Assembly: GCF_000785435.2 (NCBI RefSeq)
Contig: NZ_JTDB02000004.1
Coordinates: 1-64,000, forward strand
DNA length: 64,000 bases
DNA from: Paraburkholderia sacchari
GTDB lineage: Bacteria > Pseudomonadota > Gammaproteobacteria > Burkholderiales > Burkholderiaceae
Direction: 5' to 3'
Shown: piece after piece, positions 51,083-58,835 of the stretch
Numbering within the stretch: the stretch's first letter is position 1
Layout: every line of letters starts with the position of its first letter
Translations under genes and position numbers: made by a program
Notes under the pieces: model-generated
Database searches by the model: none
What the model was told of the DNA's origin: nothing
What the model saw: only the letters and a program-made list of their open reading frames with translations

Positions 51083-52246
51083 TTAGGTGAGCGCGGAAAT
51101 GCCGAGGATCTCGCGCCCGATGATGAGTGTCTGGATTTCGGTCGTCCCTTCGGGGATCATGCCGCCGCGCGTATCGCGGAAGATGCGCTCGATGGGGTAC
51201 TCGCTCGCATAGCCCATGCCGCCGTGCACCTGCAGCGCGTGGTTCGCGACATCGAAGGCGGCTTCGGTCGCGTACAGCTTGGCAATCGAGCATTCCGTGC
51301 GCGCCGTGCCGTTCTGCATCGCGCGCGCGGCGCGATAGCCGAGCGCGCGGGCGGCCAGCGTTTTCGCGGTCATGTCGACGATATGCTTCTGCACCAGCTG
51401 GAACGACCCGATCGCGCGGCCGAACTGCTTGCGCTGCTTCGCGTACTCGACGGAAAGATCGAGCGCGCTTTGCGCCGCGCCGACCGCGCCCATGGCCACG
51501 TTCAGGCGTCCGAAGTTCAGGCCGATCAGGATCTGCCGCAGCCCTTCGCCTTCTTCGCCAATGAGGTTCGCGGCGGGAATCTCCGCATTGTCGAAGGTAA
51601 ACGCAGCGGTGCCGGTGCTGCGCGCGAACATCGTCTCGACCGGACTCACGTCGAATTTCGTTTCGCCGACCTCGACGAGGAACAGCGACAGCTTGCCGTC
51701 GCACTGCTCGCTATAGGTGCGCGCGACAACGATGCCGAAGTCGGCGAACAGACCGTTGGTGATCCACAGCTTGCTGCCGTTGAGCACGTAGCGGTCGCCG
51801 CGCTTGTCGGCGCGAGTCTTGATTTCGGCGACGTTCGAGCCGACGTCGGGCTCGGAGATCGAGACGAACGTCTTGCGCTCGTTGCGCAGCAACGGCCGCA
51901 TGAAGCGCTCTTTCTGGTCTTCCGTGCCGTACGCGTTGATGATGCCGGAGACGATATTGAGGCCGTTGAGCAGGATGCGCAGCGAGAGCCAGCAATAGCC
52001 GGCTTCTTCCATCATCACGGCCCACGTCAGGTAGTCGATGCCGAGGCCGCCGTCCGCTTCGCTCAAATAGCCGCCGAGATAACCGAAGTCGCCAAGGCCG
52101 GTGAGCACTTCGTGCGGAAAGCGCTTGTCGCGCTCCGCCTGCTGGATGCGCGGCGCAACGTGTTGCTTCAGGTAGCGGCGGATGTTGTCGCGCAGCAGCT
52201 GCTGGCTGCTGTCGAGGCCATCGACATCGCAATCGAGATCAGCCAT
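51083..52246 (-). CDS. acyl-CoA dehydrogenase (homomeric type)
   Basis: A 387-aa dehydrogenase with FVSISEPDVGSNVAEIKTRA, LNGSKLWITNGLFADFGIVVA, NFGRLNVAMGAVGAAQSALDLSVEYAKQRKQFGRAIGSFQLVQ, and LQVHGGMGYASEYPIERIFRDTRGGMIPEGTTEIQ at the C-terminus, complete and canonical. Its start overlaps the end of the SDR gene by 8 bases, so it is translationally coupled. It performs a first oxidation step in the pathway; chain length is not evident. Confidence 0.9.
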   Translation of the reverse strand: MADLDCDVDGLDSSQQLLRDNIRRYLKQHVAPRIQQAERDKRFPHEVLTGLGDFGYLGGYLSEADGGLGIDYLTWAVMMEEAGYCWLSLRILLNGLNIVSGIINAYGTEDQKERFMRPLLRNERKTFVSISEPDVGSNVAEIKTRADKRGDRYVLNGSKLWITNGLFADFGIVVARTYSEQCDGKLSLFLVEVGETKFDVSPVETMFARSTGTAAFTFDNAEIPAANLIGEEGEGLRQILIGLNFGRLNVAMGAVGAAQSALDLSVEYAKQRKQFGRAIGSFQLVQKHIVDMTAKTLAARALGYRAARAMQNGTARTECSIAKLYATEAAFDVANHALQVHGGMGYASEYPIERIFRDTRGGMIPEGTTEIQTLIIGREILGISALT

Positions 52247-52988
52247 AACGTCCTCCGGTCACGAACAGCGTGGTGCCCGTGATGTAACGGGCTTGCTCGG
52301 AGGCCATGAACGCGACGGCGCCCGCGATGTCGCTGGTCTGCCCGGCGAACGTCACGGCGTTCTTGGCAAGCGCGTTCTCGCGAATCGTGTCGTAGTTGGG
52401 CAGGCTCTGGATATATTCCGTTTCGATGAAGCCCGGCGCGATGGCGTTGACCGTGACGCCCTTGCGCGCCTGCTCCAGCGAGAGCGCGCGCGTGAACCCG
52501 ACGAGCCCCGCCTTGGCGCTCGAGTAGTTGGCTTGCCCCGGGTTGCCGAACATCGCGCGCGAGCTGATGTTGATGATGCGGCCCCAGCCGCGCTCATGCA
52601 TGTGGGGCAGCACGGCGCGGCAGCAGTGGAATGCGCCCTTGAGCGTGACGTTGAGGACGAGGTCGAAGTCCGCTTCCTCCATCTTGAGGAGCGTGCGGTC
52701 TTTCACGAGGCCCGCGTTGTTCACCAGCACGTCGATCCGGCCGAATGCCTCGGCGCCGGCGCCGACCATCTTGCGTACCTGCTCCTCGCTGCGCACGTCG
52801 CACTGCACGGCGATCGCCTTGCCGCCGTTCGCCTCGATATGACGCGCGTTTTCCTGCGCCGCGTCGGCGTCGAGGTCGGTGACCACCACGGCCATGCCCT
52901 CGGTCGCCAGCATGCGCGCCGTTTCCGCACCAATGCCGCGGGCGGAGCCCGTCACGATCGCCACGCGATCTTTCAGTCCCAGATCCAT
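52239..52988 (-). CDS. short-chain dehydrogenase (FabG-like 3-oxoacyl reductase family)
   Basis: A 249-aa Rossmann-fold dehydrogenase: TGSARGIGAE (nucleotide loop), NNAG, catalytic Ser in INISSRAMFG, Tyr/Lys in YSSAKAG, and C-terminal TGTTLFVTGGRYG. In this context it probably oxidises a 3-hydroxyacyl-CoA. A strong ribosome site (ggaggaacgaag) precedes the ATG at 52988. It is one of two SDR genes in the operon; the other (54808-55719) is of a different subtype. Confidence 0.9.
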   Translation of the reverse strand: MDLGLKDRVAIVTGSARGIGAETARMLATEGMAVVVTDLDADAAQENARHIEANGGKAIAVQCDVRSEEQVRKMVGAGAEAFGRIDVLVNNAGLVKDRTLLKMEEADFDLVLNVTLKGAFHCCRAVLPHMHERGWGRIINISSRAMFGNPGQANYSSAKAGLVGFTRALSLEQARKGVTVNAIAPGFIETEYIQSLPNYDTIRENALAKNAVTFAGQTSDIAGAVAFMASEQARYITGTTLFVTGGRYG

Positions 52989-53062
52989 CTTCGTTCCTCC
53001 ATTCCTGATTGGATTAGATTGCGGCCGCCTGGCCGTTGCGCCTTGCCCCGGATCCCGGGATC

Positions 53063-53518
53063 TCAGGGATAGCGCCGTACAATCGATTCGGCGATGCAGA
53101 CCGGCTTGGCCGAGCCTTCGCGCTCCACCGTCATTTCGACTTTGATCTGTGCGCCGCCGTTGTCCAGGGGCTCCCAGGCCAACAGGCGGAAATGCGCGCG
53201 CACGAGGCTGCCCACCGGCACCGGGGCGGGGAAGCGCACCTTGTCGAGCCCGTAGTTCACGCCCATGCGGCTTTGCTCGATGCGATACGCCGTCGAGGAG
53301 AAAACCGGCAGCAGGCTCAGCGTGAGAAAACCATGCGCGATCGCGCCGCCGAACGGGCCGTCTTTTGCGCGTTCCGGGTCCACGTGAATCCATTGGTGAT
53401 CGCCGGTGGCGTCGGCGAATAGATTGACGCGCGCCTGGTCGATCGTCGTCCACTCGCTCGTGCCGATCACTTCGCCGACCAGCGGCTGAAGGTCGGCAAT
53501 CGTTTGATACGTCTTCAT
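53063..53518 (-). CDS. MaoC-family hydratase
   Basis: A 151-aa hotdog protein with GEVIGTSEWTTIDQARVNLFADATGDHQWIHVDPERAKDGPFGGAIAHGFLTLSLLP, containing the Asp/His hydratase-2 motif in nodulation-protein-N-like form. The ATG at 53518 follows gaaggaacc. It lies between the large-type acyl-CoA dehydrogenase and an SDR, so hydration of the enoyl-CoA product is the likely job. Confidence 0.88.
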   Translation of the reverse strand: MKTYQTIADLQPLVGEVIGTSEWTTIDQARVNLFADATGDHQWIHVDPERAKDGPFGGAIAHGFLTLSLLPVFSSTAYRIEQSRMGVNYGLDKVRFPAPVPVGSLVRAHFRLLAWEPLDNGGAQIKVEMTVEREGSAKPVCIAESIVRRYP

Positions 53519-53553
53519 TTCGGTTCCTTCGATTTCGATATGACTTCGCGCGC

Positions 53554-54762
53554 TCAGAACTGAAACAGCGCACGCGCGACGATGCTGCGCTGGACCTCGC
53601 TCGTGCCGCCATAGATCGTGGCGGCGCGGCGGAAGAACATCTCGTTGGCGAGGCCGCGGCCAAGCTCCTGCATCGGCAGCGTGGCGGCGTCGCGTTCCTG
53701 CGGGCCCGGATAGGCGATTGCGCCGTGATCGCCGAGCGCCTCCACCACGAACGCGCTCATCTGCTGCTGCAGTTCGGTCGCGCGCACCTTGAGGATCGAG
53801 CCCATGGCGTGCGCCGCCGGGCTGTGATCCTGCTCCAGTGCCGCCACGCGCTGCACCAGCATGGCGATGGCGTTCGTTTCCGCTTCGAAACGCGCGAGAC
53901 GCAGCGCGAAACCGGTGCGCTCGATCAGCGGGCGCGCGCCGTCCCGGGCCACCACCGCCAGCGCCCGCAACTGCTTCAGATAGCGCCGCAGCACCGGCAG
54001 GTCGGCCGTCGAGGCGTGCTCGTTGTTGAGCAGGAACTTCGTGATCGACCATCCCTCGCCCTCGGCGCCCACGCGGTTCGACACGGGCACGCGCACGTTG
54101 TCGAAGAACGTCTCGTTCAGGTGATGGCAATCGTCGATGCTGCGGATCGGGCGCACCGTGATGCCGGGCGTCTTCATGTCGACCAGCAGGAAGCTGATGC
54201 CGGCCTGCTTCTTCGCCTCCTGATCGGTGCGTACGAGCAGGAAGATCCAGTCGGCCCGATGCGCGTAGCTGGTCCAGATTTTCTGCCCGTTGACGACGTA
54301 GTGGTCGCCTGCATCGTCCGTGACCCGGTCGGCGCGCGTGCGCAGCGACGCGAGGTCCGAGCCCGAGCCCGGCTCGGAAAAGCCCTGGCACCATTGACGC
54401 TCGCCGCTCAGCAGCAGCGGCAGATGCGCCGCCTTCTGCTCAGGTGTGCCAAATGCATTGAGCACGGGGCCGAGCAGCTTCTGCGCGCCGCCGTCCTGGG
54501 TGGGCGCGCCCGCGTTCATGCACTCCTCGTCGAAAACGAGGCGCTCCTGCACGCTCCAGCCCGGGCCGCCATGTTCGGCCGGCCACGAGGGCGTGCCCCA
54601 ACCCTGCTCGTTGAGGAGGCGCTGCCAGCGCGTCACGTCCTCGCGCGCCGAACGCGTGCCGGTGCGCAGCGGGCGGACGAGGTCCGCTGGCAGACGCTCG
54701 CGCAGGAAGGTGCGCACGTTCTGGCGAAAGGCCTCGAGGTTTCGATCAGGCTGGAAATCCAT
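53554..54762 (-). CDS. acyl-CoA dehydrogenase, large/TSEVQR type, paralogue of 39049-40251
   Basis: A 402-aa dehydrogenase sharing long blocks with the gene at 39049: WQRLLNEQGWG, WCQGFSEPGSGSDLASLRT, VNGQKIWTSYAHRADWIFLLVRTD, FLLNNEHASTADLP and TIYGGTSEVQRSIVARALFQF. That type usually works with a TSDQH-type small subunit, but none is next to it; the nearest is at 40266. It may borrow that partner or act alone. A good position 45 bases after the SDR gene in the operon. Confidence 0.9.
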   Translation of the reverse strand: MDFQPDRNLEAFRQNVRTFLRERLPADLVRPLRTGTRSAREDVTRWQRLLNEQGWGTPSWPAEHGGPGWSVQERLVFDEECMNAGAPTQDGGAQKLLGPVLNAFGTPEQKAAHLPLLLSGERQWCQGFSEPGSGSDLASLRTRADRVTDDAGDHYVVNGQKIWTSYAHRADWIFLLVRTDQEAKKQAGISFLLVDMKTPGITVRPIRSIDDCHHLNETFFDNVRVPVSNRVGAEGEGWSITKFLLNNEHASTADLPVLRRYLKQLRALAVVARDGARPLIERTGFALRLARFEAETNAIAMLVQRVAALEQDHSPAAHAMGSILKVRATELQQQMSAFVVEALGDHGAIAYPGPQERDAATLPMQELGRGLANEMFFRRAATIYGGTSEVQRSIVARALFQF

Positions 54763-54807
54763 GTGTACTGTTCCTTTGCGTACTGGCGGGGCGCGCCGGG
54801 GTTCCGG

Positions 54808-55719
54808 TCAGACCGGGTCCCAGGCGAAGACGTCGCGCGAGAGTTCGAGCGGGTAGAACGACTTCTCGAACATCGGAATGGCGCGCTCGACGCAGGACTC
54901 CACGGTCCAGCCTTGCGCCGTGTGCGCGGTGCGGATGGGGCGCGGCTGCGAGAACAGATAGATTTCGTTGTTACGCACACCAAAGATCTGGCCGTTGACG
55001 TGCTTCGCGTTGTCCGTGAGGAGGGCGAGCGTGAACGGGGCGATCTTGCCGGACTCCATCGTCATGTAGACCTTCATGCGCTCCTTCGCTGCTTCCGATT
55101 CGGTCGGCACGCTGCCGACCATGCGTGTGAAGGCGAACGGCGCAATGCAGTTCGAGCGCACGTTGAAGCGTTGCATGTCGATCGCGATGGATTTCGACAG
55201 TCCCACGATGCCCATCTTGGCGGCGGCGTAATTCGCCTGGCCGAAGTTGCCGATCAGCCCCGAAGTCGAGGTCATGTGCACGAAGGCGCCGCATTCCTGC
55301 GCCTTGAAATGCGGCGCGGCGGCGCGCGACATGTTCCAGGAGCCCTTCAGGTGGACGCGCACCACCGCGTCGAACTCTTCTTCGGTCATGCGGTGGAACA
55401 CCGTGTCGCGCAGATTGCCGGCGTTGTTGACGACGGCGTCGACGCGGCCAAAGGTGTCGAGCGCCTGCTGGACGATCTTCTGGGCCGAGTCCCATTCCGC
55501 CACGCTATCGGTATTGGCGGCAGCCTCGCCGCCCGCCGCGCGGATCTCGTCGACGGTCTGCTGCGCGGGGCCGGCGCTGCCGCCGGAGCCGTCGATGTTC
55601 ACGCCCAGGTCGTTGACGATTACGCGCGCACCCTGGCGCGCGGCCTCGCAGGCAATACCCTTGCCGACACCGGCGCCCGCGCCGGTCACGATGACAACTT
55701 TCCCTTCGAGCAAACCCAT
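54808..55719 (-). CDS. SDR-family 3-hydroxyacyl-CoA dehydrogenase (peroxisomal MFE-like)
   Basis: A 303-aa dehydrogenase: GKVVIVTGAGAGVGKGIACEAARQGARVIVNDLG with the long acidic-rich insert GVNIDGSGGSAGPAQQTVDEI typical of the multifunctional-enzyme-type hydroxyacyl-CoA dehydrogenases, NNAG, Ser in HMTSTSGLIG, and Tyr/Lys in YAAAKMG. A C-terminal extension (about 230-303) exceeds the minimal SDR fold. It should oxidise the (R)-3-hydroxyacyl-CoA made by a MaoC hydratase. Confidence 0.9.
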   Translation of the reverse strand: MGLLEGKVVIVTGAGAGVGKGIACEAARQGARVIVNDLGVNIDGSGGSAGPAQQTVDEIRAAGGEAAANTDSVAEWDSAQKIVQQALDTFGRVDAVVNNAGNLRDTVFHRMTEEEFDAVVRVHLKGSWNMSRAAAPHFKAQECGAFVHMTSTSGLIGNFGQANYAAAKMGIVGLSKSIAIDMQRFNVRSNCIAPFAFTRMVGSVPTESEAAKERMKVYMTMESGKIAPFTLALLTDNAKHVNGQIFGVRNNEIYLFSQPRPIRTAHTAQGWTVESCVERAIPMFEKSFYPLELSRDVFAWDPV

Positions 55720-55759
55720 TGTGTACTCCTCGATGAATCGGAATCCTTAAGATCCGTTG

Positions 55760-56959
55760 TTAGTGGTGAAGGCCCAGCACGCTGATCGCGGCGACGCCCT
55801 GGTAGGGAACGCCGCCCAGGTTGTGCGTGAGCCCGACGGCCGGGTTCTTGAGCTGGCGCTCGCCGGCCCGGTCCTGCAACTGGTTGTAGATTTCGTAGGC
55901 CATGCGCAAGCCCGATGCGGCGATAGGGTGGCCGAAGCATTTGAGGCCGCCGTCGATCTGGCACGGCACGCCGCCGTCGCGGTCATAGAAGCCGTCGAGC
56001 ACGTCGTGCACGGCGCGTCCCGCTTCGGAGATGAACAGGTCCTCCATCGTCACGAGCTCGGTAATGGAGAAGCAGTCGTGCACTTCGATCAGATCGAGCT
56101 GTTCGCGCGGATTCGTGATGCCGGCCTCGGCATAGGCGCGTTGCGCGGCGTTGCGCGTGTTGCGAACGTGGCTGCCGTCCCACACGTTGGTGGTCGATTC
56201 GATGCCCGAACTGACGCTCAACTGGATCGCCTTGATCGTCACCATGTCCTTGCGGCCGAGCGCGCGCGCGATCTCCGGCGTGGTGACGATGGCCGCCGCC
56301 GCGCCGTCGCTCACGCCGCAGCAGTCGAACAGGCCGAGCGGTTCGGCGATGATCGGCGCGCCGAGAATCTGTTCCATCGTCACCGCTTTGCGCAGGTGAG
56401 CCTTGGGGCTCAGCACGCCGTTCTGATGGCTCTTCCACGACACGCGGGCAAGCGCGCGCTTGAGTTCGTCTTTCGCGATGCCGTGGCGGGTGCGATAGCC
56501 ATCGGCCAGTTGAGCGAAGCCCGCGGGCGCGGAGCCAAGCGGCAGCCACAGATCGTTCATGGTGCCCTTGTACGTGGGCGGCAGGCCGCCGTAACCGGTG
56601 TCCTTGAGCTTTTCCGCGCCGATCGCGAGCGCGATGTCCACCGCGCCCGACGCCACCGCATAGGCCGCGCCGCGCAACGCCTCGGTGCCGGTCGCGCACA
56701 TGTTTTCCATGCGGCTGAATGGAATACCATCGAGGCGCAGCGCGAGCGAGGCCGGGATGGCCGAGTTGCCGACGTTCACCGCATCGAGACACGACCCGTA
56801 CCACGCGGCGCCGATCTCGTTGCGAGCGATGCCAGCGTCCGCGAGCGCTTCGTTGAATGCCTCGGCCAGCAGATCGTGCGTGCCTGCGTCCCAGCGCTCG
56901 CCAAAGCGCGAGCAGCCCATGCCGATAATGGCGACCTTGTCCTTGATACCGTTTGCCAT
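55760..56959 (-). CDS. SCP2-type thiolase
   Basis: A 399-aa thiolase of the lipid-transfer/SCPx group: nucleophile Cys88 in ENMCATGTEALRGAAYAVASG, IEVHDCFSITELV (His and second Cys region) and GLKCFGHPIAASGLRM near the end. The catalytic set looks complete, so thiolytic cleavage of a 3-oxoacyl-CoA is likely. The start at 56959 is 14 bases after the stop of the synthase-like DUF35 fusion; the two probably act together, as thiolase and DUF35 proteins do in steroid and archaeal mevalonate systems. Confidence 0.88.
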   Translation of the reverse strand: MANGIKDKVAIIGMGCSRFGERWDAGTHDLLAEAFNEALADAGIARNEIGAAWYGSCLDAVNVGNSAIPASLALRLDGIPFSRMENMCATGTEALRGAAYAVASGAVDIALAIGAEKLKDTGYGGLPPTYKGTMNDLWLPLGSAPAGFAQLADGYRTRHGIAKDELKRALARVSWKSHQNGVLSPKAHLRKAVTMEQILGAPIIAEPLGLFDCCGVSDGAAAAIVTTPEIARALGRKDMVTIKAIQLSVSSGIESTTNVWDGSHVRNTRNAAQRAYAEAGITNPREQLDLIEVHDCFSITELVTMEDLFISEAGRAVHDVLDGFYDRDGGVPCQIDGGLKCFGHPIAASGLRMAYEIYNQLQDRAGERQLKNPAVGLTHNLGGVPYQGVAAISVLGLHH

Positions 56960-56973
56960 GGTTGTCGCCTCCG

Positions 56974-58434
56974 TTATGCCGCAAGCGGCGTGGCTTTCCA
57001 GAAATAGCGCGGATAGTTGCGCGTCTTGTCGATGTCTTTGATACGGAACACCATGCGCAGCGGCGTGCCGACATCGAGGCCTTCCGTGCCGACGTCGGTG
57101 ACTTCCATGAGCACGCGCGCACCGTTGTCGAACTGCACGAAGCCCACATAGAGCGGCGGGGCCGGGTGATACGAAAGCCAGTCGGCGGTCATGGTCAGCA
57201 CTTTCGCGTCCACGTCGTAGAGCGCGGTGGGCTCGAACTGCGAGGCGGGCGCGTGGCAGGTATCGTTCACGCAATAAGCCAGCTGCGGGAACTGCACGGT
57301 GCCGCAACAGCCGCATTTGCCGGCCACGAAGCCGCCGAGCTGCCACGCGCTGCGGTATTGCTCGGTGAACGCTGTCTTTACCTGCTTCTCGGCGCGCATG
57401 CCCCATTCGAGGTCGATGGCGTTGTCGTACGAGAGCATGCGCAGATAGTCGCCATGCACCTGGGCGTTGGCGATGGCCTGCGTCGCACCGCGGCGCGGCC
57501 TGAACGATGCGATGGCCGCGGTCGTCTTCAGCACGAGCACGTCGCATCCCTGTCCAAAGCCCGCCACCACGATGATGTCGTCCGGTTGCGCGCGTTCGAG
57601 CGTGGCTGCGAGCATGAGACACGGATGCGCGGCGCCCGCGTAGCCGCAATGTTCGTCGAGATGATCCGCGACGGCCTGCGCGGCGATGCCGGCACGCTTG
57701 GCCAGGGCTGTGCCCACGCCCTTGAGCGGCGCGGCAAATACGAAGTGCGCGACCGCATCGGCGGGCACGCCCGCGCTTTCGAGCGCGGCCTTGACGGCGG
57801 CCGGGACGATCTTCGCGTAGCCTTCGTCGCGAATCCAGCGCTCTTCCCAGTAGTAGTCGTGCTTGCCGTCGGCGGCGCGAAAATGATCGACGAACAGATT
57901 TGTCTCGCTGGCGCTGCCGATGAGTTCGGCGATCACACCTTCGCTGCCGAGCGTGAATGCCGCGGCGCCTGCGCCATACGCGAGTTCCTGCGCGCTGGCA
58001 GGCTTTGCCGAGGGATGGTCGCTCGCGACGAACAGCACGTTCTCTCGCGCCGCGCGCAGGTGGTTCAGCAGGCCGGCAACGCCGGCGCGCTGCGATTGCC
58101 CGATTTCGAGCGTGCGCACGCTGGCGGGCAGCTCGAGCGCGCCAGCGACGATGCTCGCGCCTTGCAAGTCGGCAAAGGCGGGCCGCGTCGTGGCGAGTGT
58201 CAGCGCTTCGATGCACGTGCGCGTGCGTTGACCGAGCGCGTCGCGGGCGGCTTCGACGGCCATCGTGATGCTGTCCTCGTCCCAGCTGCAGAAGGCGCGC
58301 TCGCCTTTCGGCGCGGCGCCGGCCGCGCCGCTCATCCAGCGATGGGCGGCGGCAATGGCGGCGCGCTGCATACGCAGGCGGGGCACATAGCCGCCATAGC
58401 CGGTGATGCCATACGGTATTGGCGTTCGGGTCAT
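56974..58434 (-). CDS. HMG-CoA synthase-like protein fused to a DUF35 OB-fold/zinc-ribbon domain
   Basis: A 486-aa first gene of the operon. Residues 5-340 follow the HMG-CoA synthase layout (GITGYGGYVPRLRM, SWDEDSITMAVEAARDAL, FVASDHPSAKPASAQELAYGAGAAAF, DHLDEHCGYAGAAHPCLML). Where the synthase has its nucleophile (ACKAGTAG-like) this protein has SQRAGVAG, so the Cys is apparently Gln115. Residues about 360-486 are a DUF35 domain with a zinc ribbon (KCGCCGTVQFPQLAYCVNDTC) and an OB fold. DUF35 proteins hand CoA substrates to thiolases. The ATG at 58434 follows gaggtaagc. The reaction is unclear; a retro-aldol or scaffold role is possible. Confidence 0.82.
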   Translation of the reverse strand: MTRTPIPYGITGYGGYVPRLRMQRAAIAAAHRWMSGAAGAAPKGERAFCSWDEDSITMAVEAARDALGQRTRTCIEALTLATTRPAFADLQGASIVAGALELPASVRTLEIGQSQRAGVAGLLNHLRAARENVLFVASDHPSAKPASAQELAYGAGAAAFTLGSEGVIAELIGSASETNLFVDHFRAADGKHDYYWEERWIRDEGYAKIVPAAVKAALESAGVPADAVAHFVFAAPLKGVGTALAKRAGIAAQAVADHLDEHCGYAGAAHPCLMLAATLERAQPDDIIVVAGFGQGCDVLVLKTTAAIASFRPRRGATQAIANAQVHGDYLRMLSYDNAIDLEWGMRAEKQVKTAFTEQYRSAWQLGGFVAGKCGCCGTVQFPQLAYCVNDTCHAPASQFEPTALYDVDAKVLTMTADWLSYHPAPPLYVGFVQFDNGARVLMEVTDVGTEGLDVGTPLRMVFRIKDIDKTRNYPRYFWKATPLAA

Positions 58435-58540
58435 GCTTACCTCGCGGTCTTGGATGCTTGATGAATCCTGCTGTCGAGCGGACCCTGGTGGTGCGGGGCG
58501 CTCGGGTGATCGAATCATCGCTAGAGGTCCGTTCCGGGCC

Positions 58541-58560
58541 ACTCCCCAACGCGGGGGGCG
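58541..58560 (-). promoter_or_regulatory. GC palindrome site 4 (CCCCCC-GCGTT-GGGGAGTG on minus strand)
   Basis: Plus strand CCCC-AACGC-GGGGGG at 58544-58558; on the minus strand it reads towards the ten-gene operon starting at 58434, about 107 bases away. It is the closest match to site 1, and a CTTAAG lies 15 bases upstream of the C-run. The 401-base divergent gap 58435-58835 holds this site, site 5 and no gene. Confidence 0.6.
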
Positions 58561-58715
58561 GCGAGGACGGCACTTAAGCGCCGGGTGGGGAGAGCGGGAA
58601 TTGCAGGCGGACGAGAAGGGTCATGCCGGGGGGGGGGCGGCGTGAAAGGTTGCCTCGCGCGGGAGGCGCACTCGGCGAGGGCGGAAACGGAACTTATGCG
58701 CACGGCCCGAACGGC

Positions 58716-58739
58716 CCGCCCCCTGAGTCGAGGGGGCGG
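58716..58739 (+). promoter_or_regulatory. GC palindrome site 5 (variant, 8-base spacer)
   Basis: CCGCCCCC (58716-58723) and GGGGGCGG (58732-58739) are perfect arms around TGAGTCGA, 97 bases ahead of the AMP-forming ligase. CTTATG lies upstream (near 58693). The spacer differs from the other sites, so it may be a weaker or different element. Confidence 0.4.
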
Positions 58740-58835
58740 CGATCTCGTGCCTGGCGCCATACTGGCGCGGACGATCTTTCTTCCATTTCAGGGCCGCGCG
58801 TTCCGATCTGGATACCGACAACGGAGACAATCACG

